DNA of 64,000 nt from Nitrincola tibetensis (GCF_003284585.1 NZ_QKRX01000009.1:99487-163486), one strand, 5' to 3'; numbered from the stretch's first letter, positions 45,913 through 56,017 are shown. The notes: generated by a model from the sequence alone, not told the origin. Translations and numbers: made by a program.

Positions 45913-48039
45913 TTAATTCTTATGAAGATCTGCAAAGATAGCACGTAATTGCTGTAATTGTGATCTTCGTGTTTCTCGCCCTGCTTTTTTCTCATTCAGT
46001 TGAGCTGGCTGTATGCACAGAATACGCTCATAGATTAACCGGATGTCCGATAAAGGCAAGACTAAGACCTGAGTTAAACGCTCTGGGTTCAATACAAATC
46101 GTCTTAGCTCTAACACACTCGACTCAAGGCTGCGCTGTTGTTTGATGAAACCTTGAATACGCTCTAGCTCCATTGATGATAAAGACTCTTTCACACCTGC
46201 ATATTTTAAGAGCAAGAAGAACTGCACCGGAGGTAAAGCCTTGTAGTATCTTCCGACTTTTATCAGCAATTGGTCTAGAAACCGCCTTTTGAACTCATCG
46301 ATACGTGATAAGGTCGCCTGAGATAAAGGCATGTACATCATAACAGGCCACTCGGCGGTCACCGAGTCTCGTTGGTCGCCCAAACGCAAGGGGGTAAACC
46401 CTTGACGCCCCCAAAATCTAAGCAAAGCGGGCGTCGAACCAAAACTGGTTGCGCAATAATCCAATGAAAGCGCTTTGGCCTGCTGTACAACGCGCTTAAG
46501 CAGTAATGCACCGAACCCTTGGGACTGAAGTGCTGGATGGATAGCAATGCGCATCACTCGCCAGCCTTGATGGTCTTTGGCGTCAAGCCAGCCTTCGTGT
46601 GCAATCAGCGTTTGAGTGATTAAATCGCCTTTTGGACGTCGAGTACCTTGCCAGATAGCCATTGCCAAGTCGTCATCAAAGCCTTTCTCCAAGACCAACA
46701 ACGCCACACCTATCACATTTCCCTCCCTCTTCATTACCATAAAAGAAAGGCCTGGGCAGTCCAGCATGATCCTGACATCACCCGGAGTCGTGCGATAATG
46801 CGCATCTATTAATAACCCCACCACCTCTCGCAACTGGGTTTCAGATTGACACAGTTCACTTGCTTCCAGCCACTCATATACGGGCAAGATGGCGTCGGAT
46901 GTAGGCCTCACCTCTGATGCTTGAGCGTCCAGTAACAAGGTTCGATTCAGGAGATTTTCTAAGGGATCCTGAGCCGCCCAACGCACTGGATGATTAAGCT
47001 TTAGATCTAACCAGTTTGGTCGACACTCATTTAAGGTTTTTATAAACCTTAAGGCAAACCCTCGCCCCTGCCCTTCATATCCTTTTAAGGTTGTAATAAA
47101 AACGATGCGCTTGTACGCCGCAAGAAAAATTGCCAACAGCTCAGCAGGGATCGCAGCAGCTTCATCGATCACTAAGATATCGGCATTTGGGCAAGTTTCA
47201 CTAAGCTCTACAGGATGGCAATAGTTAATTTGCAGTGATGAATCAGGTCCACTTGTGTCCTGTAGCGAATATGCCCAATCAAACAAAGTCGATGTGGAGC
47301 GCCGCTCGGGAGCCGATACTAAAACATTTAACGAAGAGGATTGTGCTAAACACGCAAGTGCACGCCCAACCAATGCGCTTTTTCCTCGCCCCCTATCCGC
47401 TGAGACAACCACACAAGCTGCTGGCTTAGATAAATAGGTCCACAAAGATGTAAGCGCTAAACGTTGTTCAGTTTGGATTCGTGTATTTTCTTGCACCGAT
47501 ATTGAAGCAGGACTCGCGGACTTAAACACACGATAGCTATCGAAGCCATTGCCGAAGTCATGGTCATAACTCTCTGTATCCTGCAATAAATGCGCCTGCA
47601 AGCGCTTTAAAAAAAGCCCTTTTACATCCTCTTGGGTATACCCACTTGCACAAAAATTCAGGTACTCAGGATCTAAATAAGAAGGCCAATCAGCAATAGG
47701 AGGCGTTAAAAGTATCAGCACCCCACCTCCAATTAAAGTCCCTGCCAACTGAGCAAATACATTGGGATTAAAGCCTGCGTGGGCGTCATATACTAGGCAT
47801 TGTATTTCTTGACCTAAATATCGTGCAGATTGTCGAATATCAATGCATTTAAAGTCAGATAACGATGTATCGGATACCAAAATAGACTGAGAGGCATCCA
47901 GATTAAACAACTGTAAAACTCTATTTAATCTGACATCACGCTCGATGGCTTGGCATGGCACCCAGATGAGCTGTCGATATTTCGCATGGGTACTGGGCAA
48001 CAGGGGCATTTCAACTAGACTCACAAGTGCCTCACTCAC
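45913..48039 (-). CDS. tmcA: tRNA(Met) cytidine acetyltransferase TmcA
   Basis: TmcA acetylates C34 of elongator tRNA-Met with acetyl-CoA and ATP. The 708-residue protein has the N-terminal DUF1726 domain, a helicase-like ATPase with Walker A VVSADRGRGKSALVGRAL near residue 215 and a Walker B-like DILVIDEAAAIPAELL, a GNAT acetyltransferase domain (MRIAIHPALQSQGFGALLLKR) and a C-terminal tRNA-binding region. The family length is about 670-710 residues. Confidence 0.96.
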   Translation of the reverse strand: MSEALVSLVEMPLLPSTHAKYRQLIWVPCQAIERDVRLNRVLQLFNLDASQSILVSDTSLSDFKCIDIRQSARYLGQEIQCLVYDAHAGFNPNVFAQLAGTLIGGGVLILLTPPIADWPSYLDPEYLNFCASGYTQEDVKGLFLKRLQAHLLQDTESYDHDFGNGFDSYRVFKSASPASISVQENTRIQTEQRLALTSLWTYLSKPAACVVVSADRGRGKSALVGRALACLAQSSSLNVLVSAPERRSTSTLFDWAYSLQDTSGPDSSLQINYCHPVELSETCPNADILVIDEAAAIPAELLAIFLAAYKRIVFITTLKGYEGQGRGFALRFIKTLNECRPNWLDLKLNHPVRWAAQDPLENLLNRTLLLDAQASEVRPTSDAILPVYEWLEASELCQSETQLREVVGLLIDAHYRTTPGDVRIMLDCPGLSFMVMKREGNVIGVALLVLEKGFDDDLAMAIWQGTRRPKGDLITQTLIAHEGWLDAKDHQGWRVMRIAIHPALQSQGFGALLLKRVVQQAKALSLDYCATSFGSTPALLRFWGRQGFTPLRLGDQRDSVTAEWPVMMYMPLSQATLSRIDEFKRRFLDQLLIKVGRYYKALPPVQFFLLLKYAGVKESLSSMELERIQGFIKQQRSLESSVLELRRFVLNPERLTQVLVLPLSDIRLIYERILCIQPAQLNEKKAGRETRRSQLQQLRAIFADLHKN

Positions 48040-48200
48040 AACGTCAAACCGATTGATATTAAAAACTGAAAAAAAACCGAACAGCGAATATCAAAACTAA
48101 AAGCTTTCGCTGGAATCTCGCTTAGATTACTCTGTTGGTTTGCATTTAGTACTCTGCCGAGACTTTTCTTGCAACATAATAACATTTTCCGGAGTCAAGA

Positions 48201-48815
48201 ATGATAGACCTCTATACTTGGGGAACCCCAAATGGCTGTAAAGTCTCCATCATGCTCGAAGCCTGCCGCCTCCATTATTCAGTGCATCCAATCAATATTC
48301 TCAAAAATGAACAGTTTAGTGAGCATTTTTTGAAAATCAGCCCCAACAACAAAATCCCCGCGATTGTTGATCCCGATGGGCCGGACGGACAACCGATTAC
48401 CTTGTTCGAAAGCGGTGCAATTCTTCAATACCTTGCTGATAAAACTGGGGAATTTCTGCCATCGTCAGGTGCCGAACGCTATGAAGTTTTACAGTGGTTG
48501 AATTGGCAAATGGGTGGATTTGGCCCTTTTCTTGGCCAAGCGCATCATTTTAACCGTTTTGCACCGGAACCCGTTCCTTATGCGATAAATCGCTACAACA
48601 CCGAGGCCGCTCGCTTATGGAAAGTTCTGAACTCTCAGCTATCGGGCAAAGCGTTTGTGGTAAATGATTTAACCATTGCCGACTTTGCCATTTATCCTTG
48701 GGCATGTCGTTACGAATGGCAACACATTACATTGAGTGACTATCCCAATGTTCAGGCCTGGATGGAGCGCATGGCAAGTCTTGCCTTTGTTGAACGTGGC
48801 ATGCAAGTTCCTTAG
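48201..48815 (+). CDS. Glutathione S-transferase, YfcG/YghU-like (Nu class)
   Basis: This 204-residue protein has a thioredoxin-like N-terminal domain beginning LYTWGTPNGCKVSIMLEA and then NNKIPAIVDPDGPDGQP, LFESGAILQYLADK. The helical C-terminal domain has NDLTIADFAIYPW. TPNGxK is the signature of disulfide-reductase Nu-class enzymes, which use two glutathiones. AAC(A)TTTCCGGAG precedes the ATG. It stands alone between tmcA and an HDOD gene. Confidence 0.92.
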   Translation: MIDLYTWGTPNGCKVSIMLEACRLHYSVHPINILKNEQFSEHFLKISPNNKIPAIVDPDGPDGQPITLFESGAILQYLADKTGEFLPSSGAERYEVLQWLNWQMGGFGPFLGQAHHFNRFAPEPVPYAINRYNTEAARLWKVLNSQLSGKAFVVNDLTIADFAIYPWACRYEWQHITLSDYPNVQAWMERMASLAFVERGMQVP

Positions 48816-48827
48816 CGCAGCCGTTTT

Positions 48828-48849
48828 AGGAGCAACGATGGTTGCTCCT
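48828..48849. terminator. Hairpin between convergent GST and HDOD genes
   Basis: AGGAGCAAC and GTTGCTCCT form a perfect 9-bp stem with a 4-base loop. It lies between two convergent stops. No clear U run follows on either strand, so it may be a weak or Rho-assisted terminator. Confidence 0.5.
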
Positions 48850-48860
48850 GCAAAACAAGA

Positions 48861-50219
48861 CTAAAGTAAATTCAGTCGACTCACCAAACTGGCAGGTAAC
48901 GATCCCTGACGGAGGCGCAGCTTAGGCAACAACTCCTCTTTTAACAGGAAAGACAAACGTACCTCTTTTAAGCCAATCACCGACAAGTATTCTCTTAAAT
49001 ACAAAGGATCTACGACATCTTCTTGTTGTTGTAATACTTTCCAACATAAACTGGCAACATACAGTAGTGCAACACGCTGTAAGATACCATCAGGAATACG
49101 CTCAGGGTGTGCAAACTCAGGGAAATCCTGGTACTCAATCGTGCTTGAAACTCTCTCAGGCAATCGCCAAGCTCTTAACAACTCGGCCCCCATCACGTGG
49201 GTATTCATGCCTTCAAACACGCTGCCTAATTTTGGATTGATAGAGGTTAGCAACTCAATCACCAACAACCCCATATCTTGCAACAAACCTAGAGTCGCCA
49301 TTTCAGCAGGCTTACCGAGCCCTGTCACTTGAGACAATGCAAAGGCTAAGTGAGAAATTTCAACAGAACGTATATAGATTTCATTAAATTTCAGCGTTTC
49401 TGGAAAGCACTGTTTGATGCTCCCCGCCATGATAATCTGATACACGCTTTCAAAGCCGAGCAAAGCAATCGCGTGCGTGACGTCTGAAACCTTATGGCTA
49501 AGATTAAATTGAGCTGAGTTAATGGTCTTTAACAAAATACCCGTCAAAGTAGGATCGTTCTTGGCAAGTTCAACGACTTCAGACCGTGTGGTTTTTTCGT
49601 CAATTAGTTTATTTAAAAGCTCAGCTGATGAAACAGGTAGCTTGGGTACGCGCTTAATCACTTGCTTCACAATATCGCCTTTAAGAAACTCATTACGTTC
49701 GGCCAGCTTCGCCGATAACAGAGCTTCTTCGAGTCGATATTGCTTTTGCACGAGCTCACGCATTTTAGCGGTATTTGTGTGTAATCTGAGTGACTGCTGC
49801 TGTTGGACTTGTCGTAAAATAAACAACTGAACATCAACCGACAAAGCCAACAAATGATGTCGTAAAATTCTCAGAAGACGCCCTGATTTGACGGCATACA
49901 CGCAGGTATGGTGTGTGCCTTCAAGATCAAAATTTGGCCCCAGTATCCATTGTCCATAACTAAAAAATTCGCCATCATCCGACTCGAAGAGGCCATCGAG
50001 CACGACAAACAATGAATGATCAACACTGCCCGACTCGAACAAAACCTCACCCGCACTTAACTGAATGGGCTCTAAATCCTTCCATAACGCCACTAAATGG
50101 GTCGAACTCAGTCCTTCAAAGAGCATTTTGGCTTCTGAAGGGGGAGCAGATTTGACTGAAGAAACATGGGGTGCATTTTGTGTTGCGATGTCTGTACTTT
50201 GCTTCCAGCGATTTAGCAT
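48861..50219 (-). CDS. HDOD protein with cyclic-nucleotide-binding-like N-terminus
   Basis: This 452-residue protein has a cNMP-binding-like domain from about residue 33 (LEPIQLSAGEVLFESGSVDHSLFVVLDG core segments) and a coiled coil (about 125-185). An HDOD domain follows (VPKLPVSSAELLNKLIDEK, DPTLTGILLKTINSAQFNLS, DVTHAIALLGFESVYQII). The HD pair is replaced by QD (LGLLQDMGLL), so a phosphohydrolase role is unlikely. It is read divergently from the reductase gene at 50359. Confidence 0.85.
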   Translation of the reverse strand: MLNRWKQSTDIATQNAPHVSSVKSAPPSEAKMLFEGLSSTHLVALWKDLEPIQLSAGEVLFESGSVDHSLFVVLDGLFESDDGEFFSYGQWILGPNFDLEGTHHTCVYAVKSGRLLRILRHHLLALSVDVQLFILRQVQQQQSLRLHTNTAKMRELVQKQYRLEEALLSAKLAERNEFLKGDIVKQVIKRVPKLPVSSAELLNKLIDEKTTRSEVVELAKNDPTLTGILLKTINSAQFNLSHKVSDVTHAIALLGFESVYQIIMAGSIKQCFPETLKFNEIYIRSVEISHLAFALSQVTGLGKPAEMATLGLLQDMGLLVIELLTSINPKLGSVFEGMNTHVMGAELLRAWRLPERVSSTIEYQDFPEFAHPERIPDGILQRVALLYVASLCWKVLQQQEDVVDPLYLREYLSVIGLKEVRLSFLLKEELLPKLRLRQGSLPASLVSRLNLL

Positions 50220-50358
50220 GAAGAGTTCCTTTTAAAATCCTTATTAAGATTATATTACTTACCTTTACTTAAGTCCCTTTTCTTTGTCTAGGTTTACAAT
50301 TAAATCTTCATGTTATGATGTCAGTCATTTTTAATCATTGCAGACCCATGAGTTTTCT

Positions 50359-51471
50359 ATGAGCAAGATCGTGATTGTCGGAAGCGGACCTTCGGGTTGC
50401 TTTCTAGCCAACGCCCTCATCAAAAAGGCGCCGCATCTTCAAATCGATATTCTTGAACAGCTTGACACCCCTTTTGGCCTTCTACGCTATGGCGTTGCGC
50501 CTGATCACCTAGTGACACGCAAACAAGTACAGATGATTGAGCGCTTAATTCAGCACCCCAATATTGCCCTGAAGACCTCGGTAAAGGTTGGGCAAGATAT
50601 AGAGTACGAACAACTCAAGGCAGACTACTCACTTGTGATCTTTGCAACAGGTGCATCTCAAGACAAACCGCTGAGCGTTTCAGAAGAAGGGTTAATTGGG
50701 GTTTACGGCTCTGGAGCTTTTGCCGCTTGGTACAACGGGCACCCTGACTTTTTAGAGTGGCGACCCAACTTGGGTGATAATGTCATTATCATTGGCAATG
50801 GCAATGTATCACTGGATATTGCCAGAGTCTTAGCCAAAACACCTGAAGAGCGCAAAGACTCCGTCATGCCCTTGCATGTTCAGGACTATTTAGCGAGTCA
50901 CCCAGTTAAACACATTCGCATCATTGGTCGACGTGGGCCAATCGATACAAAGTTCACCACGGCTGAACTTGCTGAATTAGACAGTCTGAGCCAAGCCAGT
51001 ACCTGGCACTCAGCTCCCACAGAGTTCATGTCTAAGCTAAACGATTTACCAATATCCCAACAAAAAATGCTTCAGCAGCTCGGTGCCTACCACCGCCCTA
51101 AGGATGACAACAAATCCGTCTCAATTGAATTTTTGTTCAACTTAAGCCTCAAGGAGCTGCATGGGGCACGGGATAAACAGCTGACTCATGCCACTTTTCT
51201 GCGGACTGATTCAGCGAATGCATTGCAAACTTCCTTTGATGTAAACACCCTCATTGGGGCAATTGGGTATACAACAAAACCAATACTTGGGGTGCCTTTT
51301 GATGCAGACAATGGAATATTTGCTCATACTAATGGACGTATAGACTCGAATGTCTATTGTGTGGGATGGTGTAAACGGGGGCCCCAAGGCGTGATTCCCG
51401 TTAACCGTGCCGATGCAATGGCGCTAGCCAAAACCCTGTTCATGGATCACCCAGAGGTGTTTGCGGAATAA
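50359..51471 (+). CDS. Adrenodoxin reductase-like NAD(P)H-ferredoxin oxidoreductase
   Basis: This 370-residue flavoprotein starts at ATG 50359 (SKIVIVGSGPSGCFLANAL, the FAD-binding glycine motif). It has the family segments PFGLLRYGVAPDHLVTRKQV, VYGSGAFAAWYNGHP and the NADP-binding VIIIGNGNVSLDIARVLA. The C-terminal block is CVGWCKRGPQGVIPVNRADA. It is about 80 residues shorter than typical adrenodoxin reductases (~450). The open frame extends to 50338 but only through a TTG. Confidence 0.88.
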   Translation: MSKIVIVGSGPSGCFLANALIKKAPHLQIDILEQLDTPFGLLRYGVAPDHLVTRKQVQMIERLIQHPNIALKTSVKVGQDIEYEQLKADYSLVIFATGASQDKPLSVSEEGLIGVYGSGAFAAWYNGHPDFLEWRPNLGDNVIIIGNGNVSLDIARVLAKTPEERKDSVMPLHVQDYLASHPVKHIRIIGRRGPIDTKFTTAELAELDSLSQASTWHSAPTEFMSKLNDLPISQQKMLQQLGAYHRPKDDNKSVSIEFLFNLSLKELHGARDKQLTHATFLRTDSANALQTSFDVNTLIGAIGYTTKPILGVPFDADNGIFAHTNGRIDSNVYCVGWCKRGPQGVIPVNRADAMALAKTLFMDHPEVFAE

Positions 51472-51520
51472 GCAAACCTTCTTGGATTGATCTAACAATC
51501 CTTATAAGAAGAGATAGTCT

Positions 51521-52063
51521 ATGCTGATTAATCCACACAACTCCTGCCTGCTCGTCATCGATATTCAGGAAAGAATGCACCCAGTGATTGACCAAGCGGA
51601 TGCTCTATTAAAGCACGCCATTTGGTTAATTGAAGTGGCTCAAACACTTTCAATTCCGACGCTCATATCCGAGCAATACCCGAAGGGGCTCGGACATACC
51701 GTCAGCGACATTCAGTCCTTACTTCCCGCTAGCAGCGTTATGGAAAAGATTCATTTTTCTTGCGTTGCTGACGAAGGCTGCTCGAAATTACTGGATGATC
51801 GTTTTGATCAGTTCGTTATTGTGGGTGCCGAAACGCATGTCTGCGTGTTGCAAACCGCCATCGAATTAAAAATGCGCGGCAAAGACGTCTTTATTGTTGA
51901 GGAAGCGGTTGGATCACGCAGCCCTAGAGATAAAGCGCTCGCACTTGAACGCTTTCGCCAGTGCGGGATTTTTATTGTCAGTCGTGAAATGGTGGCATTC
52001 GAATGGATGCGAAAAGCCGGAACGGATCAATTCCGGCACATCAGCAAAACCTTTATTCGCTAA
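51521..52063 (+). CDS. Isochorismatase-family hydrolase (YcaC-like)
   Basis: This 180-residue Cys hydrolase has the family triad: Asp in LLVIDIQERM, Lys in EQYPKGLG and Cys in VGAETHVCVLQTAIELKMRG. SRSPRDKALALERFRQCGI matches the YcaC/cysteine hydrolase group. AAGAAGAGA precedes the ATG. It lies 49 bases downstream of the reductase gene and is convergent with dsbD, whose stop is only 4 bases away. The substrate is unknown. Confidence 0.88.
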   Translation: MLINPHNSCLLVIDIQERMHPVIDQADALLKHAIWLIEVAQTLSIPTLISEQYPKGLGHTVSDIQSLLPASSVMEKIHFSCVADEGCSKLLDDRFDQFVIVGAETHVCVLQTAIELKMRGKDVFIVEEAVGSRSPRDKALALERFRQCGIFIVSREMVAFEWMRKAGTDQFRHISKTFIR

Positions 52064-52066
52064 TCA

Positions 52067-53944
52067 CTACTTCAGAAAGCTAAGTTTCTGAAGTAAGGGT
52101 TGCGGTTGAATCACGCCATGGACGGCTAGATCCTTACGTTCAACGCCAGCCTCATCAAAAAAGACCAATGCAGGTGGACCAAACACTTGGTATTCACGAT
52201 ACAGTGCTCGTGAATCGGCTGAGTTGTCCGTCACGTCGACTTTAATGAGCTTAAAGTCTTTAAGGGCATCGACCACGCCAGCATCAACAAACGTAATATA
52301 TTCCATTTCAGCACAGGTCACGCACCAGTCAGCATAATAGTCGAGCAATACCTTTTGGTTTTCCTCTTTTGCGGAGACTAACAAGGGTTCAAGCTCAGTC
52401 AGAGACGTAACCCGAGTAAAGGATAAAGGGCTTTCCATCTGTGCTGACGCCGTGTTTGCTCCCATCAATCCCGCTTGCAAGGGGTATATCAGGCTACGTG
52501 CGCCCGACAACACACCCAGCATCAATGCCACCCCATAGACCAATAAAATGACGCCAACACCCTTCCAGAGCTGAGTAGCGGCCGTGGGATGCTCCAGACG
52601 ATCGAGCGCTTTTAAATACACCGCTGTAATAATCAAAATCAACGCCGTTAAGCTCATGGTGACACTGGTTGGCACAATGCGATCCAACATCCAAACGGCC
52701 AATAACAAGAGCATGACGCCAAAGCCAGCCTTGATAGACTTCATCCACGCACCCGCCTTGGGCAAGAACTTCCCTGCAGAAGCTCCCACCAACAATAGTG
52801 GCACCCCCATTCCTAGCGACATCGCAAACAACGCAGCACCGCCCAACAGCGGATCACCCGTTTGGCCTATGTAAATGAGGGCACCTGCCAAGGGAGCGGC
52901 CATACAAGGTCCAACGATCAGTGCCGACAGAAAGCCCATGATCGCAACCCCAGTAACCTGCCCTCCTTTTTGCCCATGGCTTGCTTGACTTAAGCGCGTT
53001 TGAATCGAGGCAGGCAGTTGCAGCTCGTAAAAACCAAACATAGACAATGCCAGCAACACAAACAAAAAACTGAAAAGCGAAATAACCCACGCATTTTGAA
53101 ACACAGCCTGCAGGTTTGCACCAAAAAGCCCTGCTAAAACACCAGCAAGTGTATAGGTAACAGCCATTGCCAAAACATAGACAGCGGACAAAGACAAGGC
53201 TCTTGGCGTTGACAGCTTACCTTGTCCAGCAATGATACTGGATAAAATTGGAATCATTGGAAACACGCAGGGTGTGAAGGATAAAGCGATACCCGCTATA
53301 AAAAAAGCGCCCAACATAAGTCCAAAACTTCCACCCGCCAAAACGCGCGTAAACCGATCATGTTCAGAAAGACTGGATCCATCGGAAACACTCTCTAATG
53401 ACGTTGGCAGCGCTGGGGGAGACGCCCAACTTAAACCGCTCGCCAGTGGAACCTGACTAATTGGCACTTCCTCTGTGACAGGGGGATAGCAAATCCCTCC
53501 TTCCCAACAACCTTGGTAGGTCACTTTGATAGTGGCTTGCTCTGCGACATCATCAGACGATCGCCCAAATAACACTTGAGCCTTGGCTGTGTTGTACCAC
53601 ACATCCACCTTACCAAACAAAGGATCCTCTTTCGCCTCCCCTTGCTGACGTATCTCATCAACAATTTCGATACCATCACTCACCTGCCACTTTAGATGGT
53701 CTCGGTATAGGTAGTAGTCCTTTTCAATCATCCACTCAAGGTGCAACTCACCTATCTCGCTGAGGGTCGCTTGCATTTTAAAAGCTTGCTCGACAGGCAA
53801 TGGCCCTTTTTGAGATGCCCCTCCCCATAGTGAAATCTGCGCCTGTGCAAACGCAGGAATCAGGGCAATGAGCATAAACAACACAAGAAATGAGCGTATG
53901 GCCGCCAACGAACGTGAATGCTTAGACAAAATCAAATCCTTCAA
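52067..53944 (-). CDS. dsbD: Thiol:disulfide interchange protein DsbD
   Basis: DsbD moves electrons from thioredoxin across the inner membrane to periplasmic DsbC/G. The 625-residue protein has a signal peptide, an N-terminal immunoglobulin-like domain with Cys pair (CWEGGICYPP), an eight-helix membrane core (FTPCVFPMIPILSS and GPCMAAPLAGALI hold the redox Cys), and a C-terminal thioredoxin-like domain with DWCVTCAEME. All six functional Cys are present. The gene has its own leader next to aroG. Confidence 0.97.
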   Translation of the reverse strand: MKDLILSKHSRSLAAIRSFLVLFMLIALIPAFAQAQISLWGGASQKGPLPVEQAFKMQATLSEIGELHLEWMIEKDYYLYRDHLKWQVSDGIEIVDEIRQQGEAKEDPLFGKVDVWYNTAKAQVLFGRSSDDVAEQATIKVTYQGCWEGGICYPPVTEEVPISQVPLASGLSWASPPALPTSLESVSDGSSLSEHDRFTRVLAGGSFGLMLGAFFIAGIALSFTPCVFPMIPILSSIIAGQGKLSTPRALSLSAVYVLAMAVTYTLAGVLAGLFGANLQAVFQNAWVISLFSFLFVLLALSMFGFYELQLPASIQTRLSQASHGQKGGQVTGVAIMGFLSALIVGPCMAAPLAGALIYIGQTGDPLLGGAALFAMSLGMGVPLLLVGASAGKFLPKAGAWMKSIKAGFGVMLLLLAVWMLDRIVPTSVTMSLTALILIITAVYLKALDRLEHPTAATQLWKGVGVILLVYGVALMLGVLSGARSLIYPLQAGLMGANTASAQMESPLSFTRVTSLTELEPLLVSAKEENQKVLLDYYADWCVTCAEMEYITFVDAGVVDALKDFKLIKVDVTDNSADSRALYREYQVFGPPALVFFDEAGVERKDLAVHGVIQPQPLLQKLSFLK

Positions 53945-54105
53945 TCATGCATGAAAATGGAATGTATATATGACTTTTTAACCCGTTAATCGTTCCAATA
54001 GCTTAAATTATACTTTTTCCTCTTATATGGTGCGATGGGATATGGTAAAAAGAGACCCATCCACTTGAGTGGAACTAAGTACTTGTCAGCTATCAGGAAC
54101 CCGAG

Positions 54106-55173
54106 ATGAGCGATACACGCCTAGAAGACCTTAGTATTGAATCCATTAAGCCAATTATCACCCCTCGTGAGCTTAAAGCCCGGCTTCCTATCCCTGAGGC
54201 CGCAGTAAACACGGTGATCACAGAGCGCCAAATTGTAAAAGACATCCTTGACCGCAAAGATAAGCGTTTAATGATCGTCATTGGCCCCTGTTCTATCCAT
54301 GATACTGATGCTGCGCTTGAGTATGGTCGTCGGTTGAAGCAACTGGCTGAAGAAGTAAAAGATTCTATCTATCTAGTGATGCGTGTGTATTTTGAGAAGC
54401 CAAGGACCACCGTCGGTTGGAAGGGTTTGATCAATGATCCCCACATGAATGACTCGTTTGATATTGAAGAAGGCCTTCATGTCGCGCGTAAGCTGCTAAT
54501 TGATCTTTCAGAAATGGGACTTCCGTTAGCCACTGAAGCACTGGACCCTATTTCTCCCCAGTACATTCAGGATTTAATCAGCTGGTCTGCTATTGGCGCC
54601 CGCACGACTGAATCTCAAACCCATCGTGAAATGTCTTCTGGCTTGTCCTGCGCGGTTGGTTTTAAGAATGGCACTGACGGTGGATTAACCGTCGCTATCA
54701 ATGCTATGCAATCCGTCAGCCATGCACATAATTTTTTGGGTATTGATGAAGACGGTAAAGTGTCCATCGTTAAAACCCGTGGCAATAACTACGGCCATGT
54801 TGTGTTACGTGGTGGCGATGGCAAACCTAATTATGATTCGGTGAATGTTCGCATCTGTGAGCAGGCTCTGGATAAAGCCGGTTTGCAGAATAACATTATG
54901 ATTGATTGCAGCCATGCGAACTCCAATAAGGACCCTGCGCTGCAACCCTTAGTTGCTGAGAATGTGACCAATCAAATCATCGAAGGGAATAAATCCATTA
55001 TCGGTCTGATGATTGAATCGAACCTGGAGTGGGGCAACCAATCAATTCCCGCGAATCTTTGCGATCTTAAATACGGTGTTTCTGTTACAGATGCTTGCAT
55101 CGACTGGAAAACAACGGAAGACAGCATCCGCATGATGCACGCTAAGCTTAAAGATGTGTTACCCAATCGCTAA
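54106..55173 (+). CDS. aroG: 3-Deoxy-7-phosphoheptulonate synthase (DAHP synthase, type I)
   Basis: This enzyme catalyses the first step of aromatic amino acid synthesis from PEP and erythrose 4-phosphate. The 355-residue protein has VIGPCSIHDTDAALEYG with the metal Cys, YFEKPRTTVGWKGLIND, GARTTESQTHREMSSGLSC, GFKNGTDGG and DCSHANSNKDP. Which aromatic amino acid inhibits it (AroF, G or H) cannot be told. A 5-bp-arm palindrome CCACT-TG-AGTGG lies upstream at 54061-54072. A strong terminator follows. Confidence 0.95.
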   Translation: MSDTRLEDLSIESIKPIITPRELKARLPIPEAAVNTVITERQIVKDILDRKDKRLMIVIGPCSIHDTDAALEYGRRLKQLAEEVKDSIYLVMRVYFEKPRTTVGWKGLINDPHMNDSFDIEEGLHVARKLLIDLSEMGLPLATEALDPISPQYIQDLISWSAIGARTTESQTHREMSSGLSCAVGFKNGTDGGLTVAINAMQSVSHAHNFLGIDEDGKVSIVKTRGNNYGHVVLRGGDGKPNYDSVNVRICEQALDKAGLQNNIMIDCSHANSNKDPALQPLVAENVTNQIIEGNKSIIGLMIESNLEWGNQSIPANLCDLKYGVSVTDACIDWKTTEDSIRMMHAKLKDVLPNR

Positions 55174-55198
55174 CAGTGGATAAAGTGACACCAAACAA

Positions 55199-55224
55199 AA
55201 AGGGGCGAAATTCGCCCCTTTTTA
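55199..55224 (+). terminator. Rho-independent terminator after aroG
   Basis: AAGGGGCGAA and TTCGCCCCTT form a near-perfect stem with a short loop, followed by TTTTTAG. It also lies just downstream of the convergent fpr gene, with AAAA on the other side, so it may act in both directions. Confidence 0.93.
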
Positions 55225-55246
55225 GTTTAAGCGAGACACAAGACGC

Positions 55247-56017
55247 TTAATCGACGAACGCTCGCTCAATCACATACTCAGCGTTCACGCCTTGACGCGT
55301 TTCCTTAAATCCCCAAGCGTCTAACACAGACGTGGTATCTTTCAACATCGCAGGGCTGCCACAAATCATGAAGCGATCCTCTTCAAGATTCGGTTGTGGA
55401 ACACCTAGATCCTCAAATAGCTTTCCTGAGCGCATCAAATCCGTCAAACGCCCTTGATTCGCATAGGGTTCACGCGTCACCGTTGGGTAATACAGAAGTT
55501 GTTCACGAATATACTCACCAAAAAACTCATTTTCAGGCAGCACGCGTGTAATGTCATCTTGATACGCCAACTCAGAAACATAACGTACGCCATGCACCAG
55601 AATCACCTGTTCATAGGCATCATAGACCTCTGGATCTTTGATGATGCTCATAAAAGGCGCTAAACCTGTGCCTGTTGCCAATAAGTACAAGCGCTTTCCA
55701 GGACGAAGATAGTCCGTTAACAGCGTTCCCGTTGGCTTACGACTGATGATAATCTCATCACCTGGACGTATTTGTTGCAAACGCGAGGTCAAAGGACCAT
55801 CCGCCACTTTAATGCTGAAAAACTCTAGGTTTTCTTCATAATTCGCACTTGCAATACTGTAGGCACGCATCAACGGACGACCTTCCACCTCCAAACCAAT
55901 CATGGTGAAGTGCCCATTTTTAAAACGAAAGCTCTGATCGCGAGTCGTTTTAAAACTGAACAAGGTGTCATTCCAGTGCTGAACTTCTAGAACGCGTTCT
56001 TTTTGCAAGTTTGACAT
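55247..56017 (-). CDS. fpr: Ferredoxin-NADP+ reductase Fpr
   Basis: This 256-residue flavoprotein moves electrons between NADPH and ferredoxin or flavodoxin. It has FAD-binding RAYSIASANYEE, the pyrophosphate-binding GDEIIISRKPTGTL, the NADPH-binding LATGTGLAPFMSIIKD and the C-terminal MICGSPAMLKDT. It sits divergent from a LysR gene, as in Pseudomonas, where FinR activates fpr in response to superoxide. The 102-base intergenic space should hold the FinR site. Confidence 0.95.
   Translation of the reverse strand: MSNLQKERVLEVQHWNDTLFSFKTTRDQSFRFKNGHFTMIGLEVEGRPLMRAYSIASANYEENLEFFSIKVADGPLTSRLQQIRPGDEIIISRKPTGTLLTDYLRPGKRLYLLATGTGLAPFMSIIKDPEVYDAYEQVILVHGVRYVSELAYQDDITRVLPENEFFGEYIREQLLYYPTVTREPYANQGRLTDLMRSGKLFEDLGVPQPNLEEDRFMICGSPAMLKDTTSVLDAWGFKETRQGVNAEYVIERAFVD

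Noticed and set aside
54061..54072. CCACT-TG-AGTGG palindrome considered as a TyrR-like operator for aroG
   Set aside because: It does not match the TyrR or TrpR consensus and has only 5-bp arms.
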